Shown: one piece after another, positions 52,859 through 63,000 of the stretch
Numbering within the stretch: the first letter of the stretch is position 1
Layout of the letters: each line of letters starts with the position of its first letter
Source: G963662605 sp963667005
GTDB lineage: Bacteria; Bacteroidota; Ignavibacteria; Ignavibacteriales; Ignavibacteriaceae
NCBI GenBank assembly: GCA_963667005.1
Contig: OY762937.1
Coordinates: 62,001-126,000, forward strand
Direction: 5' to 3'
DNA length: 64,000 nt
Notes under the pieces: generated by a model
Databases searched by the model: none
The model's input: only the letters and a program-made list of their open reading frames with translations
Told to the model about the DNA's origin: nothing
Position numbers and translations under genes: made by a program

Positions 52859-54340
52859 TTACATGAATGTAAAAGCTGATACGATTAAACCGAGAATTGC
52901 AATAACCCATGTATAAGGAATCGTATTCCATAAAAGCTTCTGCACATCCACACGCATTTCGTTAGCCAACCATACGTTATGTGTATTGGTCGGATCGCTT
53001 ATCCCCTGAATTTGCCCGACAGCAAGCAGTAAGCCCATCACTGCACCGGGGTTCAATCCGGCGGCAATGAGTACTGCAGCAAGACCATACCCCATACCCC
53101 AAACATTTAACGGGCCGCGATACAATGCCAACGGCGCCGCCAGACTAAAAATAATTACATAAGTCAACGGGTTTTTAGGAACAATGTTAAGCATCAAAGG
53201 CTGTAATAATTTTATTACAGGCCAGCCTTCCGGATATTGCGGCAATGCTGTTCCGGGGCCCATGATTGCGACCAACAGCATACCGATACCAAACATCAAT
53301 ACTACTGCCGGCATTACGAGTCCGCCGCCCTCAAAGCAGGAGCGAATGAATAGATTCATTCTGCCTTTTTTATAGGTCGTTATATAGGCGTACAGCAATC
53401 CGGTAATGAATGAGGCTATGATATCAACATTGTATAATAGAATTAACAGCAACGGAATAATAGGTGCGAAATAGCTTATCCAGTGAACATCCTGTTGATC
53501 GTCCCTGTCTTTTTTTAATAATCGAATCAAACCGGTAAGAAAAAGCAAAGCAATGCCAAGACCGACGATGTATGAAAAGACAACCCAGGCTCCCTGCATA
53601 AAATATCCGAGTGAAGTTTTGATTGCATCCGGAACCCAAACGCTGTAACCCCATGAACCAAGAGCCAGAACAATAATGCTCAGAAGTGAATTCACAATAA
53701 CTTTAGTAAGATTGATCGCGTGTCCATCGCGATATAGCTGTATTGTTATATACATAACAGCACAAATAAACGTTATAACGAACATGATCATCGCAAATGG
53801 ACGAATTTGAGGCACCTTTAGCCCCATGACGCTTATGTATACCGCCCAGTTACCAACGTTGATTATTCCACCAATACTCAGTCCAAAAAGAAAAATACCA
53901 ACTGAAGTAACAGAGCCAACGCCGACTGAAGACATAATCGGCAACACAATGGTTGCAACCATAATAATCGCACCCAATCCGCCGAGGGTAGAGAAAAGAA
54001 GAGTAATAAGCGAGAGCATTATAATGGATATTGCCCAAGGATTATCCCCGGCAAGTTCGGCTCCCTTTTTAATGAAACTTTCAGCAACCCCTGTCTTCTG
54101 CAGTATGACACTCAGCATACTACCGAACAGAGCTATAGTATAGGCATTATGCAGTTTTATCGTTCCTGCTCCGATGACATACTGAATAATATCAAGCGGT
54201 GCTACGCCGCCAACAAAAGCAATGGCAAAAGCCATTAAAGGTAAGGCAATAAGAGCCGGTAATTTTCGCAAGAACATCAGCGCGGCCATCAGAATAAAAA
54301 TTCCGATAAGTAGAGCAGTCTGGAGTGCAGGTATATACAT
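52859..54340 (-). CDS. Polytopic membrane transporter (ion-transporter superfamily-like)
   Basis: A 493-residue integral membrane protein with about 11-12 spans and two symmetrical halves. Each half has a Gly-rich re-entrant-like segment (STLGGLGAIIMVATIVLPIM and the region GQIQGISDPTNTHNVWLANE). It resembles the citrate/gluconate-type carriers of the IT superfamily. It leads the HyuA-FAD-NanE-GH38 operon, with no binding protein or SusC/D pair, so it is the likely importer of the pathway substrate. Substrate unknown. The ATG lies 81 bases beyond the terminator of the upstream gene, where the operon promoter should lie. Confidence 0.75.
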   Translation of the reverse strand: MYIPALQTALLIGIFILMAALMFLRKLPALIALPLMAFAIAFVGGVAPLDIIQYVIGAGTIKLHNAYTIALFGSMLSVILQKTGVAESFIKKGAELAGDNPWAISIIMLSLITLLFSTLGGLGAIIMVATIVLPIMSSVGVGSVTSVGIFLFGLSIGGIINVGNWAVYISVMGLKVPQIRPFAMIMFVITFICAVMYITIQLYRDGHAINLTKVIVNSLLSIIVLALGSWGYSVWVPDAIKTSLGYFMQGAWVVFSYIVGLGIALLFLTGLIRLLKKDRDDQQDVHWISYFAPIIPLLLILLYNVDIIASFITGLLYAYITTYKKGRMNLFIRSCFEGGGLVMPAVVLMFGIGMLLVAIMGPGTALPQYPEGWPVIKLLQPLMLNIVPKNPLTYVIIFSLAAPLALYRGPLNVWGMGYGLAAVLIAAGLNPGAVMGLLLAVGQIQGISDPTNTHNVWLANEMRVDVQKLLWNTIPYTWVIAILGLIVSAFTFM

Positions 54341-54409
54341 ATGCTTTTTAGAATTTGATATTAGTCATGTAACTATTGCCCGATCTAACCAGTACTGATT
54401 ATGAACCGT

Positions 54410-54457
54410 GGTCTTAAAAATACTTCGGGACAAGTTCCAAAGTCCTTGTCCCGAAGT
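54410..54457 (-). terminator. Terminator between the DUF4623 gene and the transporter operon
   Basis: ACTTCGGGACAAG (54422-54434) pairs perfectly with CTTGTCCCGAAGT (54445-54457). On the minus strand ATTTTTAAG follows. Confidence 0.8.
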
Positions 54458-54482
54458 TTACTTTACATCAACAAGCTCGATA

Positions 54483-56747
54483 TTATTTTTGCAACTTGTT
54501 TAAATTTTTATGTGCTTTAATTATTCTGCCTGCGACCGGTGTTTTAATGCCGACATAGTTAAATGAATTTTGATCAACTATTGATAAATCAAGTGGGTCA
54601 ACAAAATGATCGCCGTTAATATCGGTTGCCAACGCTGTTCCGCTCTGATAGTTGAATGAGTCCTGATCAACTAATGACAAATCAAGAGGATCAACATATC
54701 CATCCTGATTTACATCACCGCTGTATATTCCATATAATTCCGGCGAGGTCGATACCTGCACGAGATTATTACCATAGGCCTTCGACAATGAATCGGTGAA
54801 ATTATATGATAACGCATTACCCTTTACATATGCGAATGTCTGCGAGCTCCATGTTTCAACGCTATTACGATGTTTGACCACAATGTAATAGTAACCGGAA
54901 TTGGCATTTGCTAAAGATACTGCTGCGGTATAGGTTAATGAATCTAAGGTTGCATATGCACTATCAACTACTGCATACGGTGTAGAAGCGTTTGCTAAAA
55001 GCACGAGAACAGTATCGACACAGTTTAAATATCCTGAGGCATTATAAAAGCCTTGAGGAATGACCTTTATGCTGGCTGTTCCCCCAGGGGTTGTTGCAAA
55101 ATCAGAAATTGACCGCGGAATAAGAATATAGCCGTCGGTAACTGCTGTATCGGAAGAACTATACTGGCTTGCAATACCGGTAATATTCTGTTCCCAAACA
55201 GGTTCGGATACAGTACCAAGATTACTTTCCGGTGTAATTGTCATCGTCAAAGTGTCCGTCAACGTTCCCAATGTCACATTGGTTTGGTCGGTAGTTGTAG
55301 GCCATGCAGCACTGGTTGAAGTTTTCTTTAAGTTTTTAATCGTTACAAGAGCACCCTCATAGGTTTCCGATCTTAAATCAGCAGGAGTGATGAGGATTGC
55401 CGCAGGAACGTTACCTGATTTCGGAATTGAGATGCTTCCGGTGGATGCGATAATAGAATCCATTGGAACGATTTGTGTCAACCCACGGGTTTGAGCAATT
55501 CTGCCCTTAACAGTAACCGTATCACCCATAGCCAAGGACGCCGATAGTCTCTTTGCAGAACTCAACTCAATTCCTGCCGCTCCATCATACAGGTAATAAT
55601 TCGCTCCGGTTGAACCGGTGGCGAAATTCGGAGATGAAATAACCCCGGTTATAGTTACAGGAGCACCCAAATTATCCGGGATGTAAGAATTTGTTGTTTC
55701 TGCTTTCGCATTCTTTATGGTGAATGTATTTGCTAGCAAATATGAAGACATACCCATGTTGGTACCCATTACATAAAGCACGTAAGAGCCGTCATCTTTT
55801 TTCTGTACGGCTACATCACCGGTACCGTTTGCATTTGTGGCTCCGGTCAGCCACATAGAGGTTGTTTTAAATAAGGTCTTAGGCGCCAAGACACTGGTAG
55901 TAACATCAAACAGACTCATGTTTTCCGTTGATGAACTTGCACCGTAGTTATAAATCAAAACAAATTTGCGGTTCTGGTATTCAAAATAGCGGACTGAAGA
56001 AGCACCGGAAGCTGCAATAGCGGTAGGGATACTATCCTGTTTTGCACCGGTAGCATTGAATCGGACCACCGGTTTACCTGCAGATTTAATAAAAAAACCG
56101 GTCGAACCATCGCCAATCGGCGCAACTGAAGGGCTATTGCCCGTAGAACCATTTGATAACTGAATGTAGGAAGGCGTAAAAGTAGCGCCGTTGTCTGTGG
56201 TAGTGAATTTGACTAATGTATCATTCGCCTGAGTACAAGCCCAGAGAGTAACCGTATTATCGGCGGTTGAGCCGGTTACGGTAAACTTGTCACCTAAACG
56301 GAAAGTCGGGCGTGACATTGAATGTTGGATAACAAGAGCTGGTGTCGCTGATTCATCCGTCCACTTATACACTTTAAATGTCGGATCAGCTGCCGTACCA
56401 AGAGATACGTTAGCTGCAAAAATCACACCGTCCGATGAAACCTCAACATCATTTACAACAATTGTACCGCCTGATATACCAGTGGTATTCAGTTTACCGA
56501 CACTGTCGCCTGTTGCTGCATTTACAATAACGATATTGTTACCCGAAGCACGGGTAACGACAAAAATCCTGTCATTACCGCCAACTTTTCCATAGGCAAA
56601 GCCGCGCTCGGTACTTCCATTAGACTGGCTCATATATAAAGGATATGCGCCAACTGCTTTTGATTTTTCCCAAAGCCTATAGTTCTGTGCGTTTACAACC
56701 AGAACCATGAATGTAACTGCAAGAAGAGTAAAACTAATCTGTCTCAA
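54483..56747 (-). CDS. Secreted DUF4623-type protein with OB-fold and dockerin-like tail
   Basis: Exported protein of 754 residues. A signal peptide is followed by a DUF4623-like beta-rich N-terminal domain (GNDRIFVVTRASGNNIVIVN, VNDVEVSSDGVIFAANVS). An OB-fold-like domain lies about 345-540 (GAPVTITGVISSPNF, GDTVTVKGRIAQTRGLTQIV, YEGALVTIKNLKKTS). The roughly 195-residue tail is homologous to that of the PL9 pectate lyase (KVIPQGFYN, YYIVVKHRNSVETWS, GDVNQDGYVDPLD, TDINGDHFVDPLD). The start is TTG at 56747, with GGAGG four bases before it. Function unknown, probably an extracellular glycan-related or surface protein. Confidence 0.75.
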   Translation of the reverse strand: MRQISFTLLAVTFMVLVVNAQNYRLWEKSKAVGAYPLYMSQSNGSTERGFAYGKVGGNDRIFVVTRASGNNIVIVNAATGDSVGKLNTTGISGGTIVVNDVEVSSDGVIFAANVSLGTAADPTFKVYKWTDESATPALVIQHSMSRPTFRLGDKFTVTGSTADNTVTLWACTQANDTLVKFTTTDNGATFTPSYIQLSNGSTGNSPSVAPIGDGSTGFFIKSAGKPVVRFNATGAKQDSIPTAIAASGASSVRYFEYQNRKFVLIYNYGASSSTENMSLFDVTTSVLAPKTLFKTTSMWLTGATNANGTGDVAVQKKDDGSYVLYVMGTNMGMSSYLLANTFTIKNAKAETTNSYIPDNLGAPVTITGVISSPNFATGSTGANYYLYDGAAGIELSSAKRLSASLAMGDTVTVKGRIAQTRGLTQIVPMDSIIASTGSISIPKSGNVPAAILITPADLRSETYEGALVTIKNLKKTSTSAAWPTTTDQTNVTLGTLTDTLTMTITPESNLGTVSEPVWEQNITGIASQYSSSDTAVTDGYILIPRSISDFATTPGGTASIKVIPQGFYNASGYLNCVDTVLVLLANASTPYAVVDSAYATLDSLTYTAAVSLANANSGYYYIVVKHRNSVETWSSQTFAYVKGNALSYNFTDSLSKAYGNNLVQVSTSPELYGIYSGDVNQDGYVDPLDLSLVDQDSFNYQSGTALATDINGDHFVDPLDLSIVDQNSFNYVGIKTPVAGRIIKAHKNLNKLQK

Positions 56748-56812
56748 TCTGCCTCCGTCTCTACTTAACTTTAATTATTATGTAATTATTTTTTAACTCG
56801 ATTCTCACGATA

Positions 56813-59167
56813 TTATAGATTCTCCGTGAGTTTTTTCAGTTCTATAGATTGCTTATAAAATTCATCTAATGTCATTTCTTTCATATATACCATACCATGA
56901 GCAGCACGTACACGCGGCGACTCATGCTTCAGGAAGAAGTCCCTGCCGAGGCACAAGCGTACAGTGTTATATTGATCTGCCATAACACGCTGTCCGAGAA
57001 TCGGAAAGGCCCCGTCATACTCGTAGCTTGGGAAACTGGCGTTTTTCTGTGAACCGTAGCTGTTCATAAAAGTACTCTCAAGAAGCGAGAAGCTGTTCAG
57101 GCTGACCGGTATATAGATGTTTGCTTCTGCCGGATGGAATCTGTACCAAACATTACGATAGCCCCAGATGCGGAGTTTCGAAATATCTTCTTCTTCGCCG
57201 TATAAGCGGAGGGCTTCAGTAATAGTCTGCAATACTTTATAATGTGTATCGGGACCGCTGCCTTCGGGATCAAGTGCTACGGTCAGTATGGTCGGTTTGA
57301 TTTTTCTGAGCAAGTCCAATACGGGTAATACATCTCTGTTTAACTTTGGATTTTCAGTGAAAATTTCTCCCTGATAAAATCCCAATCGTTGATGTGAAAC
57401 GCCGTCGGAATTAAATCCGAAATGAGCCCACAATATTTCTTCTTCCCACTCACGAAGCATTCCTTTGAGCTTTTGCACTTCCGGAATATCTTTCTTCCCG
57501 GGATATTGGGCATCGAAATAGCGCAGCAATTCTTCTATTCTCGCCTGTGCTTTTTCGATTGAGTCATCATGATAAATCTCAATCAAATTTCTGAGAGTTC
57601 TTCGTGCGAGTGCTTCTTTTTTATCATTGCGGCTCCGCGATGCAACACCATCTAAATACAGATTAACATCTCTGTTACGGCCTTCAATGAAGGAAGGATC
57701 GAAATATCCGGTTACAAATCTTTGAGTAAACTCTTTATCCTTGAGGTGCATCCGGAGATTTTCGATAACCTCTTGCATGTAAGAATTTGTCACCGCGGTA
57801 AAACCGCTGGTCATTACGGTGAAATGATGCTTGTTTGCAGCACTCCGGACAAGATGAACGATATAAGGAAGATAACCGAGCATAATATCATCATGATGCG
57901 GGCCGGTATGGAGAATAGTCTCGTTTTCAACCGGCCGTGTTCCACGATTGAATCTTTCCAATACCGACGCATTGATAAGTGTATTTATATCCGCAATAGA
58001 TTTTCCGGTTCTCTGCAAAATCAGCCGGCACAATTTATCGGAGTCGTAATCTTCTTTTGTTAAATCAATGACTTGCTTATTCTTCTCAACCGCAAGATTG
58101 ATGACGGCTCTTTCAATGGCGAATTGCGACGGCGTATCTTCTTTTTCAAGGTCAGCATAGCGACGTTCAAGTAAACGAAGTGCGGCACCATTGGTCAGAT
58201 AAAAGCGGGCATTCGGTATTTTTTGTAAAACTGACGCCGGGTATTTGTTTGAGTGTGGTGTTTCAATTGAATCACGCACAATATTTGATTTTGCTTCACC
58301 CGAAGCAATGATTATCGCTGTTACATCTTTTTTGTACGTTATTGTATCCAGACCAATCGTGATAACCAGTCTGTTTCGTGCCACCTCAATTCCACCTAAA
58401 TCGGAAGCTGCTGCAGCCTGTGTTTCGTAATTCGTTTGAATCAGACGGGTGGTTGAAAAATGATCGCTGCCTTTAATGTTAAAACCGATATGTCCGTCCG
58501 GTCCGATACCGCCGAGAAAAAATCCGATACCGCCAAGCGCTCTGATTTTTCTTTCATATTCCGTACAAAAATCGTCAACAATTTCAATCGTTTCTTTTTG
58601 CAGACGTTCGAGGCGGTTTACCGGATATCGCGTACGTAAAGAAAGATCAACTGCCCTGCCGGGAAATATCTGATCCAGTGATCTATTTTCAGCAGTACCG
58701 ATTTCATTTACATTAATCAGCATTGCCTTTTTATAATCGAACCCAAACTGCTCAAAGTAGTATTTGCAGATATAATGATAAAAGCTGTTGTGTTGAAATG
58801 AATCTATCGGATAAAACTCATCTATCTGTACAAAGTGAAGAGATGAAATATCCGGCTTAACCGCGGGATCAATTCCTATTTCTGCAAACTCTTTAACAAC
58901 CTCAGGCTTAGCCCAGTTGTTCAAATAATATGCGACTCTTTTGATAAAATGTTCCGGGGTTTTTCCTGTCGGCAAAGAAACCACACCACCGGGATTGCTT
59001 TGCACCCATTCTATAAAGCGTAATGCGGCAAGTTTACCAAGTTCGGGGAAATTCGCGACCTGAATGATCGGGATTTTTTCTGTAGGTGCGTATACTAACT
59101 CGTTACCTGATTTATTAAGAAAATATTTTTCGGTATTTGTCAGTTTATATAATTGTTTGTTATCCAT
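56813..59167 (-). CDS. Glucosamine-6-phosphate deaminase (NagB) fused to a PIG-L/LmbE domain
   Basis: A 784-residue two-domain protein. Residues about 40-330 are NagB-like: SLPTGKTPEHF at 64-74, QIDEFYPIDSFQHNSFY with Asp116, and GGIGPDGHIGFN with Asp224 and His226. The C-terminal half starts with TILHTGPHHDDIMLGYLP (about 417-434), a variant of the HPDD metal motif of PIG-L/LmbE deacetylases. Such fusions occur in Bacteroidota. A bifunctional enzyme could deacetylate GlcNAc-6-P and deaminate GlcN-6-P, feeding NanE product to fructose-6-P without a separate NagA. This is inferred, and neither activity is shown. It has its own upstream spacer and lies 65 bases before the DUF4623 gene. Confidence 0.87.
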   Translation of the reverse strand: MDNKQLYKLTNTEKYFLNKSGNELVYAPTEKIPIIQVANFPELGKLAALRFIEWVQSNPGGVVSLPTGKTPEHFIKRVAYYLNNWAKPEVVKEFAEIGIDPAVKPDISSLHFVQIDEFYPIDSFQHNSFYHYICKYYFEQFGFDYKKAMLINVNEIGTAENRSLDQIFPGRAVDLSLRTRYPVNRLERLQKETIEIVDDFCTEYERKIRALGGIGFFLGGIGPDGHIGFNIKGSDHFSTTRLIQTNYETQAAAASDLGGIEVARNRLVITIGLDTITYKKDVTAIIIASGEAKSNIVRDSIETPHSNKYPASVLQKIPNARFYLTNGAALRLLERRYADLEKEDTPSQFAIERAVINLAVEKNKQVIDLTKEDYDSDKLCRLILQRTGKSIADINTLINASVLERFNRGTRPVENETILHTGPHHDDIMLGYLPYIVHLVRSAANKHHFTVMTSGFTAVTNSYMQEVIENLRMHLKDKEFTQRFVTGYFDPSFIEGRNRDVNLYLDGVASRSRNDKKEALARRTLRNLIEIYHDDSIEKAQARIEELLRYFDAQYPGKKDIPEVQKLKGMLREWEEEILWAHFGFNSDGVSHQRLGFYQGEIFTENPKLNRDVLPVLDLLRKIKPTILTVALDPEGSGPDTHYKVLQTITEALRLYGEEEDISKLRIWGYRNVWYRFHPAEANIYIPVSLNSFSLLESTFMNSYGSQKNASFPSYEYDGAFPILGQRVMADQYNTVRLCLGRDFFLKHESPRVRAAHGMVYMKEMTLDEFYKQSIELKKLTENL

Positions 59168-59432
59168 GTAGCCATCTAAAATTAACGTAAAAGGTGAATG
59201 AGCAGGCTGCCGGCATCACAGTGTAAAATCATTTGAAATGTTTTGCGGTGCGACAGATCGGCGGGAGCACTAGTATGTACTTGCCAAACTGCTTTTATTC
59301 ATAGTGTAAAGTTCACTTTTACGGGCGGAGATTCAACTACATCATTTGGTAGTGCCTGAAGTGCAGGTCTAATAAGGGATATTTTTAGCGATGGAAAACG
59401 GCAAATTTACTCAGAAAACGCAATTTTTGGAT
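59168..59432. other. Intergenic region, presumed promoter of the NagB fusion gene
   Basis: No gene, repeat or convincing terminator is seen in these 265 bases between the NagB fusion start and the response-regulator stop. The small forward frame that enters it from the response regulator is antisense. Confidence 0.4.
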
Positions 59433-60065
59433 TTAGATAATCCCCTTACGGATGGCCTCGGCAACAGCTTCAGCCTGGGAATGAACGTGAAGTTTTTGAT
59501 ATATTTTTTTAATGTGAAATCTGACAGTATCCGGAGATATTTTACACTCGAGAGCAATCGCGTAATAGGTCTTTCCGGTCATGAGTTCTTTCAATATCTC
59601 CAACTCTCTATCGGTTAAAACATTCGGCTCCGGAGAGATTTTCTTATTGCTTTGAAAGAATGTCGTCACCTTCCGGGCAATGTGCGAACTCATCGGAGCT
59701 CCGCCCTCGTATGCCTCCTCGATAGCACTTATGATTTTTGCCGGATGGGTCTTCTTCACCAGATACCCGCTTGCGCCGGCACATAATGCTTCAAATATCA
59801 GATCATTCTCTTCGTAGATAGTCAGCATCAGAATGGTTATCTCGGGACGTATCTTTTTTAATTCGCGTACGCCCTCTATACCGGACATACCCGGCAGCCG
59901 GATATCCATCAGCACGATGTCAACTTCAAGCTTGTTGATTTTTTTCAACATTGATTCGCAATTAAAAAAAGAACCGGTACAGTTCATGCCTTCGCTTTTG
60001 CGAAGCAATGTTGTCAGCGTCTCATTAATAATTTCGTTGTCTTCAACTACAATAACGTTTATCAT
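59433..60065 (-). CDS. NarL/LuxR-type response regulator
   Basis: Two-domain regulator of 210 residues. The receiver domain has acidic residues VVEDNE, phosphoacceptor Asp54 (DIVLMDIRLPGMSG) and Lys in GYLVKKTHP. The C-terminal LuxR-type helix-turn-helix is LTDRELEILKELMTGKTYYA to SPDTVRFHIKKIYQKLHVHS. It follows the histidine kinase gene by eight bases, so it is its partner. It probably controls the surrounding carbohydrate genes. Confidence 0.93.
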   Translation of the reverse strand: MINVIVVEDNEIINETLTTLLRKSEGMNCTGSFFNCESMLKKINKLEVDIVLMDIRLPGMSGIEGVRELKKIRPEITILMLTIYEENDLIFEALCAGASGYLVKKTHPAKIISAIEEAYEGGAPMSSHIARKVTTFFQSNKKISPEPNVLTDRELEILKELMTGKTYYAIALECKISPDTVRFHIKKIYQKLHVHSQAEAVAEAIRKGII

Positions 60066-60073
60066 ATCATCAA

Positions 60074-63000
60074 CTAAAATTTAGCAATAAATGTAACAGT
60101 TGTTCCCTTGTTCAATTCTGAGTGAACCCAGACTTTACCTTTTATATTCTCAGCACGTTTTTTCATATTGAGCAAACCATTCCGATCGGTCTTCGCGCTG
60201 GTGTCAAAACCTTTTCCGTCATCTTTCACATTAATGTACAATTCTTTCCCAATCAATTCAGCCGTTAACCAAATATGTTTGCACTGACTGTGTTTAATGC
60301 TGTTGTGCAATGCTTCTTTGATGATGCGAAGAAGGTTTTTACGCTGTTCCATAGTCAGCTTTATAGAGTCCAGGATGTCAAGATCGCCGAAATAGAGAAG
60401 AATATTCGACATACTAAGAATTTCTTCAAAGCTGTCTTTTAATTTAAAGAATAAAACCTTCAGCGTATCCTGTTCCGGTTTAATGAGCCAGATAATATCA
60501 CTCAAGTTATCAATCATTGAACGCGCGATACCGCCGATTTTATTTACATTCTCAAAATCAGATTTCTGTTCTTCCGGGGCGAAGTGATATACCATATCAC
60601 TTAACATGGAGATTTCCGTAAGCTTTGTTCCGATGTCATCATGCAAGTCAGCGGCAATATTGAAGCGAATACGCTCAATCGCTAAAAGTTGGCGCATACG
60701 GAGATAAAACCCGAGATAAATGAGTGCAGATATTATCAGGCACACTCCGACTAAAAACCACCAGCGGTGCCAGAAAGGCGGAACGATTACGACCTTGAGT
60801 ATAGCTCCCGGTTCGCTCCATAGGCCATCGTTATTTGCGCCTTTTACATGAAAAACATATTCGCCGGGGTCAAGATTTGTATAGGTAACAAATCGCCGGG
60901 TTCCGGAAAGCTGCCACTCTTTATCAAAACCTTCCAGCATATATTTATACGTATTTTCAAATGGCTGTGCATAGTGCAAAGCGGCAAATTCAAATGAGAA
61001 CACATTATCGCTATATGATAAAACAATTTCTTTGGATTCTGTTATCGAGTTTTTCAATGGCGAATTATCCCCTATAGGAATCCGCTTGTTCATTATCTGA
61101 AAATCAGTAATAGCGACTTGAGGCAGTACGGGATTATTTAAAATCTTAGATGGGAAAAAGTAATTCAGTCCATTGATGCCGCCGAAATACATGCATCCGT
61201 TTTTTGCAAGGAATGCGGCACCGCTGTTGAACTGATTGCTTTGCATCCTATCTGCTTTTGTATAATTACGGATAGCTTTTGTCTGCGGATTGTATTTAAC
61301 CAAGCCTTTATTGGTCGAAAGCCACAAGTTGCCTTCACTATCCTGTAATATTCCATAGATTGCATTGTTCACTGGAGCATTAATGTCGGCATACCGGTTG
61401 AATTTTCCCGTTTTCTTATCAAACGCGTGGAGGCCGCCATTTGTACCAATCCATAGTATACCGTTCTTATCTTCAGCAATAGACATAATAAGACTGTTGC
61501 TCAACCCATTCCTTTTGCCGGGTATAATCTGATACCGCGTGAATTTCTGTTTTGCCGGTTCAAATTTATTCAGACCGTCGTTAGTGCCTATCCACAAAAT
61601 TCCATCACGGTCTTCAAATACAACGAGCACATAATCATTACTGATGGAGTTTGGATTCTGTGGGTTCGTTTTAAAAAAGGTAAATTGTTCTGTTTTTTTA
61701 TCGAATCTGTTCAGCCCGCCTAATGTACCCAGCCACAATATGCCCTGTTTATCCTCACAGATAGACATGATCTTATTATCACTCAACTTTCCCGGTTTGC
61801 CGGGTTCGGCCGAATATACTTTTGACTTGCGTGTTGATTTATTGAAACAAATCAAACCACCGCCATTTGTGCCGATCCAAACGTTTCGGTCTTTGTCCTC
61901 ATACAACGATTTGATAAAATTATCTTTCAGCGCGATTTCTCGTGGATGTGCCGAAGTATAATTATTAAATACGTTCTTAGCCGGGTCGTAGCAAGACAGA
62001 CCGTTTCTTGTTCCAAGCCAAATCAAATTATCTCTATCAACAAGAATGGAAGTGACATCATTGCTCACCAAACTATTGGGATTGCCGGGATCTTCGCGAA
62101 GCAGGTTAAACCGTTTATAGAACGGATCAAATTTATTCAGTCCGATATCCGTACCCACCCAAACAATGCCTCCCCGGTCTTTGAAAAGAGACCAGACGAA
62201 ATTGTTACTTAGTGAGCTGGCATTCTTCGCATCGTTTTTATAGTTCTCAAAATATTCCCTCCGGCCCTGATTCTGCTGATATTCCGCGAGTGACAGGACG
62301 CTAACACCTCCGCCCAGTGTCCCAATCCAAAGATTGCGGTTCGCATCCTCCAGAATTGAATACACGTTATTATGGCTCAAGCTGTGTTGATCAGATGGTG
62401 TGTTCGTTATTAATTTGAATGTATTTTCTCCCGGTGTTTTTTTAAAGAGGCCGCCGCGTGTGCCTATCCAAAAGTTGTGGTAGGAATCTTCGTAAATTGA
62501 AAATACCGTATTCCGGTAAAAACGGTTGGTCGTATCACCAGTCAAATAATACCGCTGAAAACTTTTCGCATTGTAGTCATATTTATTGAGTCCGCGATCC
62601 GTTCCTACCCAGATGTTATTCGTCTTATCTTTATAAATATTCCAGACAAAGTTGTTGGAAAGTGAAGAGTAATTCTTTGGAATGTTTACAATGTTTTCAA
62701 ATGTTCCTGTATTGCGGTCATAAATACTGATGCCACGGCGAGTACCGATCCAAAGCTTTCCGGTTTTATCTTCGCAAATTGAATGTACCTGATTATTAAC
62801 AAGACTTTTCGGGTTGTTATCGTTATGGACATACGCATCAAAGCGGTCCTTGGCACGGTCATAACGATTCAAACCGCCTTCGGTACCTATCCACAGGATT
62901 CCTTTACTATCCTCAAAGATCACAAAGATACGGTTTCCGGTAATGCTATGAATATTTTCGGGATCAGGTTTATAAACAACAAAACGGTATCCGTCATACC

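Noticed and set aside
59391..59618. 75-codon forward frame near the response regulator
   Set aside because: Most of it is antisense to the regulator's helix-turn-helix and there is no ribosome-binding site.
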